A stretch of DNA of 64,000 nucleotides from UBA5186 sp040005095 (GCA_040005095.1 JBDTZN010000004.1:3176-67175); one strand, 5' to 3'. Numbered from the stretch's first letter, positions 8,017 through 16,012 are shown. Notes: generated by a model from the letters alone, not told the origin. A program made the numbers and translations.

Positions 8017-8037
8017 CCGCGCATTGCGCGGGAGCCG
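8017..8037. repeat. Hairpin sequence resembling the ssrA terminator stem
   Basis: The minus strand reads CGGCTCCCGCGCA, then ATGCGCGG, almost identical to the inner stem of the ssrA terminator at 28106-28131. It lies just 5' of the S8 peptidase gene, so here it is not in a terminator position for that gene. It may be a decayed copy of the same element, or the 3' end of the tRNA transcription unit. Confidence 0.45.
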
Positions 8038-8163
8038 CTTTCTCCCACTAACCGGACGCGTACGCCGCGCCACGCATCGAACTCTCAGGCCAAGCGGGTG
8101 ACAGCACGTCCCCCGGAAGGGTCAGGGCCGCAAATTCACTCTTTTGGGGGAGAAAGCTCCCGG

Positions 8164-8191
8164 CCGACCGAAATCGGGCGATTTCGGTCGG
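8164..8191 (-). terminator. Hairpin downstream of the CAU tRNA
   Basis: Perfect 13-bp stem (8164-8176 with 8179-8191) with a 2-nt loop, starting 4 nt after the tRNA 3' end. CTTTCTCC follows about 10 nt later. Most likely ends the tRNA transcript. Confidence 0.75.
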
Positions 8192-8194
8192 GAA

Positions 8195-8268
8195 TGGGCC
8201 CGCCTGGATTCGAACCAGGGACCGACGGATTATGAGTCCGCTGCTCTGACCAGCTGAGCTACGGGCCC
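8195..8268 (-). tRNA. tRNA with CAU anticodon, probably tRNA-Ile2 (lysidine) or elongator Met
   Basis: A complete 74-nt cloverleaf: acceptor GGGCCCG/CGGGCCC, D arm GCTC/GAGC, anticodon loop CTCATAA, T arm CCTGG TTCGAAT CCAGG and discriminator A. CCA is not encoded. The GGGCCC acceptor and the ACTCATAATC context with GGTC in the variable loop resemble tRNA-Ile(CAU), whose C34 is modified by TilS. Elongator Met cannot be excluded from sequence alone. It is not an initiator: it lacks the GGG/CCC anticodon-stem pairs and has a paired first position. Confidence 0.93.
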
Positions 8269-8336
8269 GCACGGAGAGCCTAACGCCGGTGCCGGTTCTT
8301 CAGTTTTTGTTCACACGCAGTGGGCAGAATGCCGGA

Positions 8337-8789
8337 GTGAAGGTCTTCCAGCGCGAGCGCACGCTCCGGACGACCGGGGGGCTCCAGGTCACCGACATCA
8401 CCGAGCACGTCCAGGACGCCGTCCGGGAAAGTGGGATCGTCGACGGCATCGCCTGCGTCTACTCCCCCCACACGACCTGCTGCGTGCGCGTGAACGAGTT
8501 CGAGCAGGGCTTCCTCGAGGACTTCGCCACGCTGCTCAAGCGGCTCGTGCCGAGCGAGAGCTACTACGCGCACGACGACTGGGGGAAGCGCACCGAGAAC
8601 ATCTGCGAGGAGGACATGGAGGCCGGGAACGGCCACTCGCACTGCATGGCCATGCTCCTAGGGACGGCCGGGGAGTCGGTGCCCGTGCGCGACGGGGAGC
8701 TTCAGCTCGGTACCTGGCAGCGTGTGCTCTTCCTCGAGCTCGACCGTGAGCGCGAGCGGCGCTGGATCGTCCAGGTCGTCGGAACGTAG
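8337..8789 (+). CDS. YjbQ family (UPF0047) secondary thiamine-phosphate synthase-like protein
   Basis: A 150-aa single-domain protein. Family signatures are SPHTTCCVRVNE and the His-rich GHSHCMAMLLG, which bind a metal in known structures, plus ELGTWQ-type QLGTWQRVLFLELD near the C-terminus. Members are reported to have weak thiamine-phosphate synthase activity but the true role is unclear. Start taken as the GTG at 8337 (VKVFQRERT), which fits the family N-terminus; the frame is open further upstream. CAGAAT ends 6 nt before this GTG. Confidence 0.9.
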   Translation: MKVFQRERTLRTTGGLQVTDITEHVQDAVRESGIVDGIACVYSPHTTCCVRVNEFEQGFLEDFATLLKRLVPSESYYAHDDWGKRTENICEEDMEAGNGHSHCMAMLLGTAGESVPVRDGELQLGTWQRVLFLELDRERERRWIVQVVGT

Positions 8790-9080
8790 GGCTCTAGCGG
8801 CCGATCGGGCGACTCGCGCCCGCCTGTGCGTCCATGAACGAGACGCCGAGGCGCTTGAGCCGCAGGCGCAGCCCGCCGCCGAACGATATGTCGGCGGGAC
8901 AGGCATCGACCTTCCGCGCCGGCGCCGCGGCCTGGCGCTCTGCTCGACGGGTCGATGCCTCTCTCACCCACATGGCACTCATGGACGCACTGAGCGCCAC
9001 CAACATTCGGGCTGCGCCACGCGAACGTAAGGCGCACGAAAAATCTCAAGAACGCTCACGTCCGAGCCGATGAGGACGCC
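8790..9080. other. Non-coding gap with one weak ORF
   Basis: No gene can be supported. A 70-codon minus ORF (8794-9006) has TTG start, no ribosome binding site and no recognisable motif. An A-rich patch (near 9040) may hold the promoter of the next gene. Confidence 0.4.
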
Positions 9081-9494
9081 GTGGCGGCCTACGGAGCGGA
9101 GTGCGACCCGGGCATCATCGAGCTTGCCGCGGCCCGTCTGTACTCGAAGGCGGATGCCGTCGTCATGGGCTCCATCGCGACCGGCATCGTGGTCGGCGCG
9201 TCGTTCCGCGCCATCCCGCTGACCTCGCTCGGCGCGTCCTGGCCGACTCCGTCCACCTTCGGATTCGCCATGCTCATCGTCGGCGCGATCCTCGGCGCGG
9301 TGATCGGCTACACCGTCGGAGACGCCCCCGCCTTCGGCTACAGGCTCCAGGCGCAGAGCGCGCTCTGCCAGCTGCAGATCGAGCGGGATACCGCAGCCGT
9401 CCCGGCGACAGCGACCCGCGCAGTCCCCGTCGCGCCCGCGCCACTGCAGAGCGTCGAGCCCCCTCTGTCGCCGCCGCTCAGCGCGTCCGGCTAG
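9081..9494 (+). CDS. Hypothetical two-span membrane protein
   Basis: A 137-aa protein starting at GTG, preceded closely by GAGGA. After a short N-terminus there are two hydrophobic segments (about residues 28-48 and 58-80) joined by a loop, then a mid-region with QAQSALCQLQIERD and a proline-rich end. Topology suggests both ends on the same side of the membrane. Not recognised; no enzymatic motif. Its 3' end overlaps the convergent GATase gene by 17 bp. Confidence 0.55.
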   Translation: MAAYGAECDPGIIELAAARLYSKADAVVMGSIATGIVVGASFRAIPLTSLGASWPTPSTFGFAMLIVGAILGAVIGYTVGDAPAFGYRLQAQSALCQLQIERDTAAVPATATRAVPVAPAPLQSVEPPLSPPLSASG

Positions 9495-10191
9495 CCCGGT
9501 AGGCCAGCGCCTCGGCGACGAGCGCGTCGAAGAGCGCCGCGTCCTCTCCTGCCTCCGGGTGCCAGAGGACGCCGACGGCGAAGCGCCGCTCGGGATCCTC
9601 GACGGCCTCGATCGTCCCGTCGTCGGCGCGCGCCACGACGCGGAGCCCCTCCCCGACCTCGCCGTAGCCCTGGTGGTGGTGCGATTTCACGTCGACCGCG
9701 CCCCCGACGATCCCACCGAGCCGGCTGTCAGGCTCGACCTGCACGGGATGGTCGGAGAACACGCCGGGCGTCTCGCGGTGCGCCTCGTGGCCAACGGTCT
9801 CGGGCAGATGCTGGACGAGGTTCCCGCCCCGTGCCACGTTCAGCACCTGACTGCCCCGGCAAACCGCCAGGACCGGTAAGTCGCGCGCGAGGGCGGCTTG
9901 GAGCAACGCAAGCTCGGCCCGATCGCGCTCCGGTCGAACGTGGCGCGTCTCCGGGTGCGGATCCGCGCCGTACAGGGACGGATCGAGGTCGGAGCCGCCG
10001 GAAAGCAGCAGACCGTCGAGCGAATCGAGGGTCTCCTCCACCCCGTCCTCGCTCGGCGGCACGATGAGCGCCCGGCCTCCCGCGCGCTCGATCGCCTGTA
10101 CATAGCTGAGCGGGATGAGCGCCGCGGGGACGTCCCAGGCGCCGAACCGCGCCTGCTCGACATAGGACGTGACGCCGACGATCGGCCGCAT
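9478..10191 (-). CDS. Gamma-glutamyl-gamma-aminobutyrate hydrolase family (class I GATase, PuuD-like)
   Basis: A 237-aa class I glutamine-amidotransferase-like hydrolase of the Peptidase_C26 family, which cleaves gamma-glutamyl amides such as gamma-glutamyl-GABA in putrescine breakdown. The nucleophile elbow is AVCRGSQVLNVARGG and the catalytic His-Glu is in LWHPEAGE; the first strand reads PIVGVTSYVE. I use the ATG at 10191 because GGAGG lies 5 nt upstream; a GTG four codons earlier is also in frame. TAGCGT 10 nt upstream may be its -10 box. No other putrescine genes are nearby. Confidence 0.9.
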   Translation of the reverse strand: MRPIVGVTSYVEQARFGAWDVPAALIPLSYVQAIERAGGRALIVPPSEDGVEETLDSLDGLLLSGGSDLDPSLYGADPHPETRHVRPERDRAELALLQAALARDLPVLAVCRGSQVLNVARGGNLVQHLPETVGHEAHRETPGVFSDHPVQVEPDSRLGGIVGGAVDVKSHHHQGYGEVGEGLRVVARADDGTIEAVEDPERRFAVGVLWHPEAGEDAALFDALVAEALAYRASRTR

Positions 10192-10251
10192 CTCGGCCTC
10201 CACGCTAGTCGACGGGCGTAACCCGGGCGGGCGGAACGGCGTTGTGCCCGC

Positions 10252-10932
10252 GTGTCCCCTCGCTTCATCGCCGCGCTAGCGGCAGCTCTGCTCGCCTGCG
10301 CCGCCGGCGCCTGGGCGGCATTGCCGTCGGCCGCCCGCGGCGGGACGTCCTGCGCGTCGCACGGATACACGTACGCGGGACTCGCGCAAAACGACGCCGC
10401 GCACGGCGTAACCGCCACCGTGACGGCGGTCTCCGCCCCGCGCGTGTCCGGAGGGCACGTGGCGGCCTGGGTCGGCGTCGGCGGGCGCGGCCTGGGTCCC
10501 GGCGGAACGAATGCGTGGCTCCAGGCCGGTCTGGCCACGTATCGCGGCGGCGGGAGCCGCCTCTACTACGAGCTGATGCTCCCGGCCGGCCGCCGCTACG
10601 TCGAGCTCGCGCGGGGTGTGCGGCCGGGAACGCGGTTCACCGTCGCAGTGCTGGAGGTGGCGCCGGGCACGTGGCACGTCGTCGTGAACGGCCGCGCCGT
10701 CAGCCCTGCGTTCGCGCTTCCCGTCAGCTCCTCGGGCCTGCCGGCGATCGTGACCGCGGAGAGCTGGGCGACGACGACTCAGGCATGCAACCAGTACGCC
10801 TTCGGCTTCGCCGGCGCGCAGTTCATCGGCGCGGACGGCCTGTCGCACGCGTTCTCCAAGCCGCAGATCATCGTGTCGAGCTCGACGCAGATCACGCGCC
10901 GCTCCGAAACCGGCTTTCTGGCCACGTCCTAA
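10252..10932 (+). CDS. Secreted protein of unknown function, possible G1-peptidase-like fold
   Basis: A 226-aa protein with a clear signal peptide (residues 1-25, cleavage near AWA-AL). The mature part has AAWVGVGG, NAWLQAG and RLYYELMLP spaced as in the eqolisin (G1) / concanavalin-like sandwich, and a later TAESWATTTQACNQ segment where G1 enzymes carry their Glu. The similarity is by eye and weak, and activity should not be assumed. GTG start with no clear ribosome binding site. Followed by a cluster of palindromes that separates it from the convergent GNAT gene. Confidence 0.6.
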   Translation: MSPRFIAALAAALLACAAGAWAALPSAARGGTSCASHGYTYAGLAQNDAAHGVTATVTAVSAPRVSGGHVAAWVGVGGRGLGPGGTNAWLQAGLATYRGGGSRLYYELMLPAGRRYVELARGVRPGTRFTVAVLEVAPGTWHVVVNGRAVSPAFALPVSSSGLPAIVTAESWATTTQACNQYAFGFAGAQFIGADGLSHAFSKPQIIVSSSTQITRRSETGFLATS

Positions 10933-10943
10933 CGCGACGCGAC

Positions 10944-11038
10944 ACGTGCCTGGCACGGGCCGTGGCGGACATGGCGCGTGCCCGGCACGGGCCATCCAGG
11001 GCGCGGCCGTTCCGGCCGCGCCCGGGGTCTGACCCCGG
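10944..11038. repeat. Cluster of short palindromes between convergent genes
   Basis: Two copies of CGTGCCyGGCACGGGCC (from 10945 and 10977), an 11-bp GC hairpin (10999-11009 with 11013-11023, TTC loop) and an 8-bp-arm palindrome around GGGGTCTGACCCC (11022-11038). The first motif also occurs at 27954-27970. Probably serves as a bidirectional terminator; the GTGCC-GGCAC and GGGGTC-GACCCC motifs are repeat-like. Confidence 0.75.
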
Positions 11039-11800
11039 TCAGGGCTGGAGGCGCCAGACCGTCTTCGTGTACGCGATGCGCAGGCCTGCGCGCTCGAGGT
11101 TTCGCTGGCTCTGCGACGCCCATGCGGCGCCCGAGCAGACGAGCGGCGAGCCCGCCGCGGCCGCCGTGCTGATCCGCGCCCCGATCAGTGCCGACTGCAG
11201 CCCGCGGCCCCTGAACTCCGGGAGCGTCGACGCATTCGCGAGATTCGCGACCTCCCCGAGCACGAGAGCTCCCGCCGCGGCCGGAACACCGTCGACCTCG
11301 GCGAGGTACAGCCGCGACGTCGGATTCTCGGCCCAACGCGCGACATGACTCCGCGGAACGTCGTCGGGAACGCCGTGGCCGCGCAGGAGCACGTCCGCGA
11401 AGAACTCCGCCTCGTCCGGGCCGATCTCGCGCACGCGCGCGTCCACCTCGAAGCGCTCGGGCTCGCGGTACAGGACGGTGTGGAACCCGATCGGAAGGGC
11501 ACCGGCCGCAACCAGAGGGCCGGACAGCCGCGCGAAGTCGTGCGCCGGCGGCAGCTCGAACCATGGCCGAACGCCTGCCTCCCGGTAGTACGCGAGGATC
11601 GCGTCCAGCTCGCCCGCGTCCCCCGGGTGCAGCCCGATCAACCGGTTCTGGAAGTCCAGCTGGGGCTCGTCCGGGTTCACCGGGGCCCAGGCAGCGCCGA
11701 AGGGCTCGATCCGCACGCCCGGAATGCCGCGGAGCCAGTCGAGCATGAAGTCGGCCTCGGCCCGGTCGATCCGCCTGGAGAGGTCTTCCGGTACCGGCAA
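11039..11800 (-). CDS. GNAT family N-acetyltransferase
   Basis: A 253-aa protein with a C-terminal acetyl-CoA-binding GNAT domain (motif A: STLPEFRGRGLQSALIGARI) and an N-terminal region that looks like a diverged acetyltransferase half (FELPPAHDFARL). The last strand motif NLERAGLRIAY matches motif B. The start is a TTG at 11800 (MPVPEDLS); no strong ribosome binding site is visible. Substrate unknown. Convergent with the secreted protein gene to its left. Confidence 0.85.
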   Translation of the reverse strand: MPVPEDLSRRIDRAEADFMLDWLRGIPGVRIEPFGAAWAPVNPDEPQLDFQNRLIGLHPGDAGELDAILAYYREAGVRPWFELPPAHDFARLSGPLVAAGALPIGFHTVLYREPERFEVDARVREIGPDEAEFFADVLLRGHGVPDDVPRSHVARWAENPTSRLYLAEVDGVPAAAGALVLGEVANLANASTLPEFRGRGLQSALIGARISTAAAAGSPLVCSGAAWASQSQRNLERAGLRIAYTKTVWRLQP

Positions 11801-11927
11801 GGCCGCTCGATCTTCGCAGAAGGCGGCGAATCCCTCGCACGAGGGTCACAACCAACCCCGCGGCGCACGATGGAAGGGCTGTACGGGCAAGCGGCGCGGC
11901 CACGCTGGAACAGCCCAACAGCTCACG

Positions 11928-12908
11928 ATGGCCAGCGCCCCCACCCTCCCCAAGCGTCTCGTCCTCCTCACAGCGCTCTCCGCGCTGGCGTTCGCCGGCC
12001 CGGCAGGAGCCGCCTCGGAACGCGTCTCGAGCGTGACCCTCAACGTCCCGACGCGCGCGGTGCAGGGGAACTACATCTCGGCGTCGGTCAACGTCTCCCC
12101 CGCCGGAACGCGTTGCTCGCTGACCGTGCAGTACGACAGCGGCGCCAAGCAGCGCGGCCTCGGTACGCACGCCGCGCGCGGCGGCCGCACGTCATGGCGC
12201 TGGCTCGTCGCACGCGGAACGAAGCCGGGCCCGGCGATGGCGATGGTCAGCTGCGGAGCCGCCGGCGGCGCCGTCAAGACGATCATGGTCGTCGGCTCCG
12301 TCATCCCCGCGCACATCACCGTCGTCAAGAAGGGCTATACGCAGCGGGCGATGCCGTACAGCGGCAGCGTCGTCAGCTGGGGCGTCGTCCTCGCGAACGA
12401 CTCGCCGCAGGACGCGCAGGACGTGACCGTCCTCGCCAACTTCGTGATGCCGGACAACCGCCTGATCGGCTCGACGACCACCCACGTTAGCGCGGTCGCC
12501 TCCGGCCGTGAGCATGCGCTCGGCGGAGACCTGAGCTTCTCCGGCGTCCCGCCGATCGCCCGGCTCGAGATCGTCGTCACGATCAACAAGTCCGGTCCCG
12601 CCTCGAAGGCGTTCCCCGCCGTCGCGAACACGCGAGTCGTGATGGATCCGTACGATGCCGGCTTCACTGGCTCCGTCGAGGGCGAGATCCAGAACGACCA
12701 GGCGACGCGGACGCTCCAGAGCGTGGAGCTCTCGTGCGTCATCCTCGACGCCGCCGGCAACGTTCTCGGCGGCGGCACGGGCTTCACCTTCGCCGCTCTG
12801 CCTCCGGGAGCGCGCGAGTTCTACAAGATCTCGAGCGGCCTGCGGGCGATCCCGTTCGCCAACGCCGCGTCGGCCCAGGTCTCGATCGTCCCGACCTACC
12901 AGTCCTAA
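11928..12908 (+). CDS. Secreted protein of unknown function (beta-rich)
   Basis: A 326-aa product with a signal peptide (positively charged start, hydrophobic core at 11-25, cleavage near AGA-AS). The mature chain is rich in Val, Ser and Thr and reads like two or three Ig/FxLYD-type beta sandwiches; the C-terminal part (VEGEIQNDQATRTLQSVEL then VILDAAGNVLGGGTGF) matches the pattern of FxLYD domains. It may sit on the surface or be released. ATG chosen because it begins the signal peptide; the open frame upstream has no coding character. Confidence 0.65.
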   Translation: MASAPTLPKRLVLLTALSALAFAGPAGAASERVSSVTLNVPTRAVQGNYISASVNVSPAGTRCSLTVQYDSGAKQRGLGTHAARGGRTSWRWLVARGTKPGPAMAMVSCGAAGGAVKTIMVVGSVIPAHITVVKKGYTQRAMPYSGSVVSWGVVLANDSPQDAQDVTVLANFVMPDNRLIGSTTTHVSAVASGREHALGGDLSFSGVPPIARLEIVVTINKSGPASKAFPAVANTRVVMDPYDAGFTGSVEGEIQNDQATRTLQSVELSCVILDAAGNVLGGGTGFTFAALPPGAREFYKISSGLRAIPFANAASAQVSIVPTYQS

Positions 12909-12924
12909 AGGAACGCCGGGTCGA

Positions 12925-12930
12925 TACGCT
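12925..12930 (+). promoter_or_regulatory. -10 box TACGCT of a leaderless HAD gene
   Basis: TACGCT ends 6 nt before the GTG of the HAD gene. The same hexamer and spacing occur at 19940-19945. Confidence 0.6.
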
Positions 12931-12936
12931 CGGGCG

Positions 12937-13596
12937 GTGGCCGTCCGGGGACTCCTCTTCGATTTCGACGGCCTGATCGTGGACACCGAGACGCCCTCGC
13001 TCGCCTCCTGGCAGGAGGCCTACCGCGAGCACGGTCACGAGCTGCCGTTGGAGGAGTGGATGACGCTGGTCGGAACGATCGGCGCGCCCTTCAAGCCGTA
13101 CGAGCACCTCGAGGAGCTCGCCGGGCCGCTCGACCGCGAGGCCGTGCTGCAGCGGCGGCGGGACTACGAGCTCTCGCTGACGGACGTCGAAGACCTCCGA
13201 CCCGGGATCCTCGAGTACCTCGAGCAGGCGCAAACGCTCGGCTTGAAGATCGCGATCGTCTCGAGCTCGACGCAGGACTGGATCAACCGGCACCTGGCGC
13301 GGCTCGAGCGGGCCGAGCACTTCGACGCGATCGTCGCCGCCGACCACGACGTCGCTCGGGCGAAGCCGGCGCCGACGCTCTACCTCGAGGCACTGGACGT
13401 CCTCGGCCTCGCGCCCGCCGAGGCGATCGCCTTCGAAGACTCGCCCAACGGCATCAAGGCCGCGAAGGCCGCAGGGATCTTCTGCGTCGCCGTCCCGAAC
13501 AGCGTCACCGCCGCCCTCGGCCTGGACGAAGCGGATGTCGTGCTCGACTCGCTCGCGGACCTCCCGCTCGCGAAGTTGATCGAGCGCGCTTCCTAG
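12937..13596 (+). CDS. HAD superfamily hydrolase (beta-phosphoglucomutase-like)
   Basis: A 219-aa phosphatase or phosphomutase. Motif I DFDGLIVDTE holds the nucleophile and acid/base Asp, the helical cap follows (about 15-90), motif II is IVSSST, the Lys is in KPAPTLYLEA and motif IV is FEDSPNGIKAAKAAG. The cap and motif I place it with the PGMB/phosphoglycolate-phosphatase branch. The GTG start lies 6 nt after TACGCT and there is no ribosome binding site, so a leaderless transcript is likely. Its end overlaps the convergent GGDEF gene by 4 bp. Confidence 0.92.
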   Translation: MAVRGLLFDFDGLIVDTETPSLASWQEAYREHGHELPLEEWMTLVGTIGAPFKPYEHLEELAGPLDREAVLQRRRDYELSLTDVEDLRPGILEYLEQAQTLGLKIAIVSSSTQDWINRHLARLERAEHFDAIVAADHDVARAKPAPTLYLEALDVLGLAPAEAIAFEDSPNGIKAAKAAGIFCVAVPNSVTAALGLDEADVVLDSLADLPLAKLIERAS

Positions 13597-14438
13597 GGCA
13601 TCAGGTCGCGCACGGAGCGCCTGCCCGAGCCGCCCACGGCCGTGAGCGTTCCGCGCCGCGCCGATCCTGCGACGAGCTTGCGCGCGTACAGCCGCTCGTC
13701 GGCGGCGCGGTAAAGCGAGAGCGCGTTTTCCCCGTCCTGCGGGAAGGACGCCCAGCCGAATGTGACCTGAAAGTCGCCGTTGCGGGCAACCCGCTCGAGC
13801 TGGAGCGCCAGGTCGCTCGCGTCCTTGCCTACGCGACGGGTCGTCAGCACGGCGAACTCGGCGCCGCCGATCCGCGCGATGTCGTCGTCCGGCTCGAGCG
13901 ACCGGGAGAGCAGGTCGCTGAGGGCGCGCAGCGACTCGTCGGGGCCGATCTGCGAACCCGAATCGTCGAGCGCGTCGATGTCCCCCACCAGCAGCGTGAA
14001 CGGGCGCGCCGCGTTCAGCCGGCGGTCGACCGCAATCTCAAACGCGCGGGTGTTCGGCAGGCCGGTGACGGCGTCGCGCTCGGCCAGGACGCTGAGCTCG
14101 GCCACCATCCGGCGGTGCGTCTCGGCGAACCAGCCGATCAGCCAGCCGATTGCAACGAATGTGACCGCGCGGATCACAGTCGGCAGTGTCGGGACCGAAG
14201 ACGATGGAACGTGGGAGTTCAGGAGTACGCCGGCCGCGTAGAGGCCCGCAGAGAGAAAGCCTGCCCCGACGCCAACGCGGCGTCCGCCGGCGAGCGCAGC
14301 GAGGGCGATCGCGAAGTAGAAGAAGTGGCCGAGGCCGAGCGCCGGACGCTCGTACAGCGTGAAGACCACAAAGACGATGGCGAACACCGCTACAGAGGCG
14401 AACGCGAAGAAGCGACGAGACGGGGTCGCGGTGAGCAT
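13593..14438 (-). CDS. Membrane-bound GGDEF-domain protein with degenerate active site
   Basis: A 281-aa protein with four or five hydrophobic helices (about residues 8-110) and a C-terminal GGDEF domain (RDAVTGLPNTRAFE onwards). The signature loop reads RIGGAEFAVL, so the third residue, which is the catalytic acidic residue of diguanylate cyclases, is Ala. The substrate-binding region DIDALDDSGSQIG also lacks the usual Asn. It is therefore probably an inactive, GTP- or c-di-GMP-sensing relative and not a working cyclase. No EAL domain and no other c-di-GMP gene nearby. Confidence 0.85.
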   Translation of the reverse strand: MLTATPSRRFFAFASVAVFAIVFVVFTLYERPALGLGHFFYFAIALAALAGGRRVGVGAGFLSAGLYAAGVLLNSHVPSSSVPTLPTVIRAVTFVAIGWLIGWFAETHRRMVAELSVLAERDAVTGLPNTRAFEIAVDRRLNAARPFTLLVGDIDALDDSGSQIGPDESLRALSDLLSRSLEPDDDIARIGGAEFAVLTTRRVGKDASDLALQLERVARNGDFQVTFGWASFPQDGENALSLYRAADERLYARKLVAGSARRGTLTAVGGSGRRSVRDLMP

Positions 14439-14495
14439 CTCCCAGGAAGGATCGAGCGTTTCGAAGCGCTAGCCGTCCCTCGATCGAGGGATTCC

Positions 14496-14873
14496 CTACT
14501 CGGTCTCGCGGTGCGCGGCCTCGACGAGCTTGGCCGGCGCGACCTCCACGTAAGCGTCCTCGACGACCCCGGCGAGCTCGTTCCAGTCGAGCTCCCGGTC
14601 GAGGCGGACGCCGAGCCAGCCGCGGTGGCCCACGTAGGGCGGGACGAAGAACCGCTCGGGGTCCGCCTCGACGAGCATCCGCTGCACGCCTTCACCGGCT
14701 GCACACCAGATGGCGAAGCGCCCGTCGCCGTGGTGGTTCGTCAGCACCATGAGGAAGCAGCGCTTCTCGCGGACGAAGAAGCTCGGCGCGCCGTGCGACA
14801 GGCGCTCGCTCGTCTCGGGGAGCCCGAGGCCGATCTCGCGAAGCTTCTCGAGCGTTCGCTCCCGATCGGGCAA
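14496..14873 (-). CDS. MmcQ/YjbR family protein
   Basis: A 125-aa MmcQ/YjbR-like (CyaY-fold) protein. Recognisable parts are GLPETSERLSHGAPSFFV, a central KRCFLMVLTNHHGDGRFAIW strand pair and the FFVPPYVGHRGWLGVRLD signature. Members are proposed DNA-binding proteins without firm function. The TTG at 14873 is 2 nt after the stop of the sulfite-oxidase-like gene, so the two are translationally coupled. No ribosome binding site is needed in that arrangement. Confidence 0.87.
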   Translation of the reverse strand: MPDRERTLEKLREIGLGLPETSERLSHGAPSFFVREKRCFLMVLTNHHGDGRFAIWCAAGEGVQRMLVEADPERFFVPPYVGHRGWLGVRLDRELDWNELAGVVEDAYVEVAPAKLVEAAHRETE

Positions 14874-14875
14874 AG

Positions 14876-15946
14876 CTACGAGACCGTGACGCGCACGCGC
14901 TGGACGGCGTTGTTGCAGAAGCCGTCGTAGTTCCATTCCGGGCTCAACGGCTGCGTGTTCCCGGCCGCGTCGGTCGCCCTGCACAGGAGCTCGTGCTCGC
15001 CCGGCTCGGCGTTCCAGTCGAAGCTCCACCCGCGCCAGGCGAACTCCGACGGCGCGTCGCCGAGGGTCGCATCGGCCCACGTTCGCCCGCCGTCGCTGCT
15101 CACCTCGACGCGCTGGACCTCGCCCCAGCCCGACCACGCGCGTCCCTCCAGCCGGCACGGGCCGGCGCCGAGGAGCCGCGCGCGCGACAGGAACTCGGGG
15201 ATCCCGGGCGGCACCATGAGCGACCGTGGGAGGATCCTCGTCACCGGTTCGCCCTGCTCCTCCTCCGACTCACGCAGGTGGTAGGCGACGTCCTGCTGCC
15301 AGCCGCGGAAGGGCTCGTCGACGACGGTGATCGAGCTAAGCCACTTCACGTGCGTCATTCCGTACCACCCCGGCACGACGAGCCGCAGCGGAAAGCCGTG
15401 CTGCGGCGGGAGAGGCACCCCATTGATCTCGTACGCGAGGAGCAGGTCGTCGCCTAGAGCGTCCGCGACCGGGAGGCTGCGCTCGTATGCGTGCTCGACC
15501 TCGCCCTGGACGCCGCGGTCGAGCCCGGTGAAGACGACCTCGACCGCTTCCGGGACGAGCCCGACCTCTTCGAGGAGCGGCGCCAGCGGCGTGCCTGTCC
15601 ACTCGGCGGTGCCGACCGCCTCCATCAGCCAGGGCTGGCTCAGCGCGCGCGGGGCGAGCAGCGCGCGGCCGTTGCCCGCGCACTCCAGCGTGACCGCGAC
15701 GGTCCTGGCAGGCCGCGCCTTGAGCTCGTCCAGGCCGAGCTCGAGCGGCGTCGTGACGCGGCCGCCGATCTCGAGCCGCCACTCCGTCTCGTCCACAAAG
15801 GGGATGTCGAAGTGGATCAGGAGGTAATGCAGGCCCACGGGCGTGATCTCCCGGCGCAGCGCCTCGAGCGGGAGAGCGTGGTTGCGGGCCGCGAGCTGGA
15901 GCTCCTCGACGGTGATGTCCGTGCTGGCTGCGGTCGTCTCCGACAC
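14876..15946 (-). CDS. Sulfite oxidase-like molybdopterin-dependent oxidoreductase
   Basis: A 356-aa enzyme with the SUOX fold. The molybdenum-ligand Cys is in TLECAGNGR, followed by GTAEWTGTPL and GVPLPPQHGFPLRLVVPGWYG, which bind the pterin; the C-terminal third is the Mo-co dimerisation domain (VEVSSDGGRTW). There is no haem domain, signal peptide or Tat motif, so it should be cytoplasmic. GTG start. A good promoter precedes it: TTGACA, 17 nt, CAGCCT. Cotranscribed with the MmcQ gene. Substrate could be sulfite or another small oxyanion. Confidence 0.93.
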   Translation of the reverse strand: MSETTAASTDITVEELQLAARNHALPLEALRREITPVGLHYLLIHFDIPFVDETEWRLEIGGRVTTPLELGLDELKARPARTVAVTLECAGNGRALLAPRALSQPWLMEAVGTAEWTGTPLAPLLEEVGLVPEAVEVVFTGLDRGVQGEVEHAYERSLPVADALGDDLLLAYEINGVPLPPQHGFPLRLVVPGWYGMTHVKWLSSITVVDEPFRGWQQDVAYHLRESEEEQGEPVTRILPRSLMVPPGIPEFLSRARLLGAGPCRLEGRAWSGWGEVQRVEVSSDGGRTWADATLGDAPSEFAWRGWSFDWNAEPGEHELLCRATDAAGNTQPLSPEWNYDGFCNNAVQRVRVTVS

Positions 15947-15955
15947 TTCGCGTCG

Positions 15956-15992
15956 AGGCTGAAGGCTGGCGCCCGTCGTGTCAAGCTAGACT
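15956..15992. promoter_or_regulatory. Divergent promoters of sulfite-oxidase-like gene and 51-aa protein
   Basis: On minus, TTGACA (15984-15979), a 17-nt spacer and CAGCCT (15961-15956). On plus, TAGACT (15987-15992) about 20 nt before the 51-aa gene. The minus -35 and plus -10 are two bases apart, so the promoters are likely to compete. Confidence 0.5.
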
Positions 15993-16012
15993 GAAGGGCA
16001 GAAGGAGGGTCC

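Noticed and set aside
8794..9006. 70-codon minus ORF after yjbQ
   Set aside because: TTG start, no ribosome site, no motif; coding character not convincing.
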